The notes beneath the pieces are model-generated. The model had not been told where the DNA came from and searched no databases. It saw nothing but the letters and a program-made list of their open reading frames with translations. Below, in pieces: positions 40,604-43,025 of a stretch of 43,025 nt of DNA (positions are counted from its first letter, which is position 1; each line of letters begins with the position of its first letter). The DNA comes from an uncultured bacterium (GTDB lineage Bacteria; Bacillota; Clostridia; Oscillospirales; CAG-272). The DNA lies in contig CASDOQ010000064.1 of NCBI GenBank assembly GCA_949282345.1, forward strand, positions 1 through 43,025. The letters run 5' to 3'. The translations under genes and the position numbers were made by a program.

Positions 40604-42846
40604 GATTTCTGCGCTGTCATATTGCCGCCTTCGGCGGACTGAAAGAAAAAACGCTGGAATTTCCGACCGGGCTTTGCGAATTCTGCGAGCCGAACGGAAG
40701 CGGAAAATCCACGCTGGCGGCCTTTATCAAGGCGATCTTTTACGGTCTTTCGGGCGAAAGACGCCGCCGTCTCACCGAGAACGAGCGCGAACTCTATACT
40801 CCCTGGGAGGGCGGTCGCTTCGGCGGTTTTTTGGAATTTGAAACCGGCGGGAAGCGCTATCGGGCCGAACGTTTCTTCTCCCCGGACGACTTCTGCCTGA
40901 CCGACCTTGAAACGGGAAAGAGGAGCAACGACTATAGTGAGAAGCTGGGGGATGAGATCTTCGGACTGGATGCCGACTCCTTTCTCAGCAGTATCCTGAT
41001 GCCGGCCAAAAGCACGGGAGTCAGCGCCACCGCAGGGCTTACCGCCAAACTGAATGACCTTTCGGGCGAAGTCTTTGATATCTGCGCTTACGAGGATGCC
41101 GTCCGGCTTCTCGACCGGGAACGGACGTCGATCGCGCTCTACCGTGGCGAGGGAGGCCTACTCTCACGGGAAAAAGATAAAATGAAAGAGACAGAGGCTC
41201 TTCTGCAGGAAGCGACCGCCGCTGGGGAGGCCGCTGCGTGCGAAGAGCGAGAAGCCACCCTTTCGGAAGCCCGTCGGCATGAGGCGGAGAAAGCGCTGAA
41301 CGACGCCGAGGAAGCCCTGCGCCGCCAAAAGGCGGCGGCCGATATCGCCCGTCGGCGCGAGGAACTCGAAAGGATGCAAAAAACGCTCTCTTCCCGGCAA
41401 GAAGAGAAAAAGACGCTGCTCTCGACCTTCCCCGCCGCCCGTATTCCCGCCGAGGGGCTTACCGTGCTGGAAGCGGCAGCCGAAAAGGAGGAAAAAGCCC
41501 GTCGGGATGCCGCCGACGCCACGACGCGTCTTCAGATTCAGCTGGCGCGCCATCCGAACGGATTTCCCACCGCAGACGACCGAAAAAAACTGACAGAAGC
41601 GCATGAGAAAGTCGAATCTTTGCAAACAAAACTTTCCATCGCACAGGATTTTCCCCTGCCATCTGAAAGCCCGATGAACCGGGGGTTCTTTCTGATCCTG
41701 TCCCTGATTCTGCTGACGGCGGGAGGCGTGCTCGGCTTTTCGGTCTCCCCACTTTTCTTCCTGCTTCTTCTTCCGGCGGTGATGCTTGCATTTCCGGCGA
41801 TCTCGACCCTGCGCGTATCCCGCCGTCTGGCCGAAGAGGCGGCAAAACAGACCGCCGAACGCGAGGCGCTGAACCGCGAACTTCTCCTTGCGCAAAAAGA
41901 AAAGAGCGACTTGCAGCTCGCCCTGCACCTGCCCGGTGAGGATATCACGGCCGCGCTCGAAGAAGCCGACCGTGAAGCCGACGAACTGCGCACGTGCGAG
42001 GAAGCCTGCGAACAGGCGAGGGCGTCCTTGGCGGCGGCTGTCAAGGAACGCGAGGCGCTTTTTTCCGAAGCAGGGCTTTCATCGGAAGAATCTCCCCGCA
42101 CCGCACTTCTCCGCTTGCGTGAAGCCCGCGCCGCGCTCTCGCGGATCGAGACCGAGATCAACGACCGGCGCGCCGATGCCGAACGTCTCGCCCTCTCCCT
42201 GCCGCAGGAAGAGGTAACGGCGCAGGACAGAACGCAGGAGCCTCTCTCGCCGGTCACGGAGCAAGATATTCTTCTCCTGCGTTCCACGCTGAGCCGGGCG
42301 GGAGAAGAAGCCGCCACCCACCGCACTCGTGCGGCGCACTATGCCGCCCTTGCCGAAGATCTGCCCGCCCTGCGCCGGTCGCTGGAAGAATCGCGCGAGG
42401 CGATCGACCGTCTGAAAGACCGGAAAGATACGCTCGATAAAGCGAAAAAATACTTGGCCGAAGCCAAGGAAGCGCTGGAAACGCGCTATCTTTCGACCGT
42501 GCGCGAACGCTTTGCGCAGTATGCGGCCGGGCTTTCGGACGGGTTTCTCGGCGAATCCAACCTTGACATCTCGCTCTCTGTCGGGTATCTCCGGGGCGGG
42601 AAAGCGCGGAGCAGTCTCTATTTCAGCAGCGGCTGGCAGGCGATGACCGAGATCTGCCTGCGCCTCGCGCTGACCGATGCGCTTTACCCCACCGATCCGC
42701 CTCCCCTGATCCTTGACGACCCGTTCTCTCTGCTGGATGAAAAGAATCTCACGGCCTGCCTTTCGCTTCTTGGGAAACTGGCAAAAGAGCGTCAGATCCT
42801 CTATCTGACGGCGCACCCCTCGCGTTCAACCGCCGGGCAAAACTGA
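40600..42846 (+). CDS. YhaN/SbcC-like coiled-coil ATPase with membrane hinge
   Basis: The product has 748 residues. The N-terminal half-site has Walker A EPNGSGKST (30-38; Glu at the usual first Gly). Two long coiled-coil regions (about 185-340 and 400-640) flank two hydrophobic segments (about 361-398: FFLILSLILLTAGGVLGF and LFFLLLLPAVMLAF) where SbcC/Rad50 has its zinc hook. The C-terminus has the signature-type FSSGWQAMTEICLRLAL and Walker B LILDDPFSLLDE. This layout is that of B. subtilis YhaN, but shorter. It forms a nuclease complex with the metallophosphoesterase upstream and could be tethered to the membrane. Confidence 0.9.
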   Translation: MRFLRCHIAAFGGLKEKTLEFPTGLCEFCEPNGSGKSTLAAFIKAIFYGLSGERRRRLTENERELYTPWEGGRFGGFLEFETGGKRYRAERFFSPDDFCLTDLETGKRSNDYSEKLGDEIFGLDADSFLSSILMPAKSTGVSATAGLTAKLNDLSGEVFDICAYEDAVRLLDRERTSIALYRGEGGLLSREKDKMKETEALLQEATAAGEAAACEEREATLSEARRHEAEKALNDAEEALRRQKAAADIARRREELERMQKTLSSRQEEKKTLLSTFPAARIPAEGLTVLEAAAEKEEKARRDAADATTRLQIQLARHPNGFPTADDRKKLTEAHEKVESLQTKLSIAQDFPLPSESPMNRGFFLILSLILLTAGGVLGFSVSPLFFLLLLPAVMLAFPAISTLRVSRRLAEEAAKQTAEREALNRELLLAQKEKSDLQLALHLPGEDITAALEEADREADELRTCEEACEQARASLAAAVKEREALFSEAGLSSEESPRTALLRLREARAALSRIETEINDRRADAERLALSLPQEEVTAQDRTQEPLSPVTEQDILLLRSTLSRAGEEAATHRTRAAHYAALAEDLPALRRSLEESREAIDRLKDRKDTLDKAKKYLAEAKEALETRYLSTVRERFAQYAAGLSDGFLGESNLDISLSVGYLRGGKARSSLYFSSGWQAMTEICLRLALTDALYPTDPPPLILDDPFSLLDEKNLTACLSLLGKLAKERQILYLTAHPSRSTAGQN

Positions 42847-42887
42847 TCGCGCCACCGTCGCCAGAACTCCGGCAATATCGGAAAACG

Positions 42888-42957
42888 ATCGGGTAGAGGG
42901 GGTTTTCTCCCCCCTCCCACACCACCGCACGTGCCGTTCGGCATACGGCGGTTCGGT
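42888..42957 (-). mobile_element. 3' end of a group II intron (domains V and VI)
   Basis: On the minus strand ACCGCCGTATGCC, GAAC and GGCACGTGCGGTGGT (42952-42921) fold as domain V, with a CGC-type catalytic triad region and the two-base bulge. It is followed by a domain VI hairpin (GGGAGGGGG, loop, CCCCCTCTACCC) and the 3' boundary CCCGAT at 42893-42888. The intron body lies beyond the right edge; the 3' exon (CGTTTTCC) reads toward the convergent YhaN-like gene. Confidence 0.75.
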
Positions 42958-42975
42958 TCTCTATCTCGTATTACT

Positions 42976-43025
42976 TCAACGCTTCTGCTCTTTGTTATCT
43001 AACCTAAGACTTCCCGCATTTTGCC
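42976..43025 (-). CDS. possible C-terminus of the group II intron reverse transcriptase (partial)
   Basis: On the minus strand one frame reads QNAGSLRLDNKEQKR and then stops (TGA at 42978-42976), about 24 bases before domain V. Intron-encoded proteins end in domain IV just upstream of domain V, so the position fits, but 15 residues cannot identify the protein. Confidence 0.3.
   Translation of the reverse strand, partial: QNAGSLRLDNKEQKR

Noticed and set aside
1-43025. CRISPR array, tRNA or rRNA genes, complete insertion sequences
   Set aside because: No regularly spaced repeats, no tRNA T-loop/acceptor patterns and no transposase-like proteins were seen; the only mobile-element signal is the intron end at the right edge.

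Overview
The window looks like chromosome from a spore-former-type Firmicute of the Clostridia (probably an uncultured gut Oscillospirales/Christensenellales-like lineage). Reasons seen in the sequence: sigma-A promoters very close to TTGACA-N17-TATAAT, strong purine-rich ribosome binding sites, a T-box in front of serS, an L10 leader in front of rplJL, a lysine riboswitch, a FakA/FakB/PlsX lipid system, an ECF vitamin-type transporter, a SpoVB-like flippase and the YhaO/YhaN nuclease pair. The DNA is GC-rich by eye for this group. The Rhs gene at the left edge looks less GC-rich. No CRISPR array, tRNA, rRNA or complete insertion sequence was seen.

Layout. 1-4460 (minus): a large Rhs/YD-repeat protein entering from the left edge, a small one-helix membrane protein just upstream of it, and a PQ-loop-like small membrane protein. 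4604-5980: fumC. 6249-11554 (plus): an operon of small HTH protein, FakA, DegV/FakB, GNAT protein, PlsX and ACP, i.e. activation of free fatty acids and their entry into acyl-ACP/phospholipid synthesis. 11717-14500 (minus): an amino-acid ABC importer under a perfect promoter and a lysine riboswitch with terminator. Its binding protein is circularly permuted, which is the most striking observation here. 14703-18269 (plus): an M24 aminopeptidase P and a GH3 enzyme. 18445-19980: serS with T-box. 20032-22650 (minus): Rrf2 regulator, MATE exporter and acyl-ACP thioesterase. 22752-24896 (minus): TetR-controlled ABC-2 exporter. 25042-27768 (minus): alpha/beta-hydrolase esterase, and an ECF S-component plus DUF4430 lipoprotein behind a structured leader RNA that resembles, but does not cleanly match, a cobalamin riboswitch. 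27826-29523: SpoVB-like flippase with an odd repeat-bearing tail. 29572-32305: AraC regulator divergent from fucI. 32476-36642 (minus): methyltransferase-like protein, split transketolase and rplJL. 36727-37650: AEC permease. 37793-39212 (minus): PlsC-like acyltransferase and HAD phosphatase. 39539-42846 (plus): YhaO/YhaN-like pair. 42888-43025 (minus): the 3' end (domains V and VI) of a group II intron whose body lies beyond the right edge.

How it fits together. Several units concern lipids (FakA/FakB/PlsX/ACP, acyl-ACP thioesterase, PlsC-like protein) and uptake under RNA control (lysine ABC system, DUF4430/ECF module). Convergent neighbours mostly share bidirectional terminators (11577-11600, 18351-18380, 32325-32356, 37701-37730), so transcription units are well delimited. 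Functions rest on motif recognition by eye. Nothing was run against a database.
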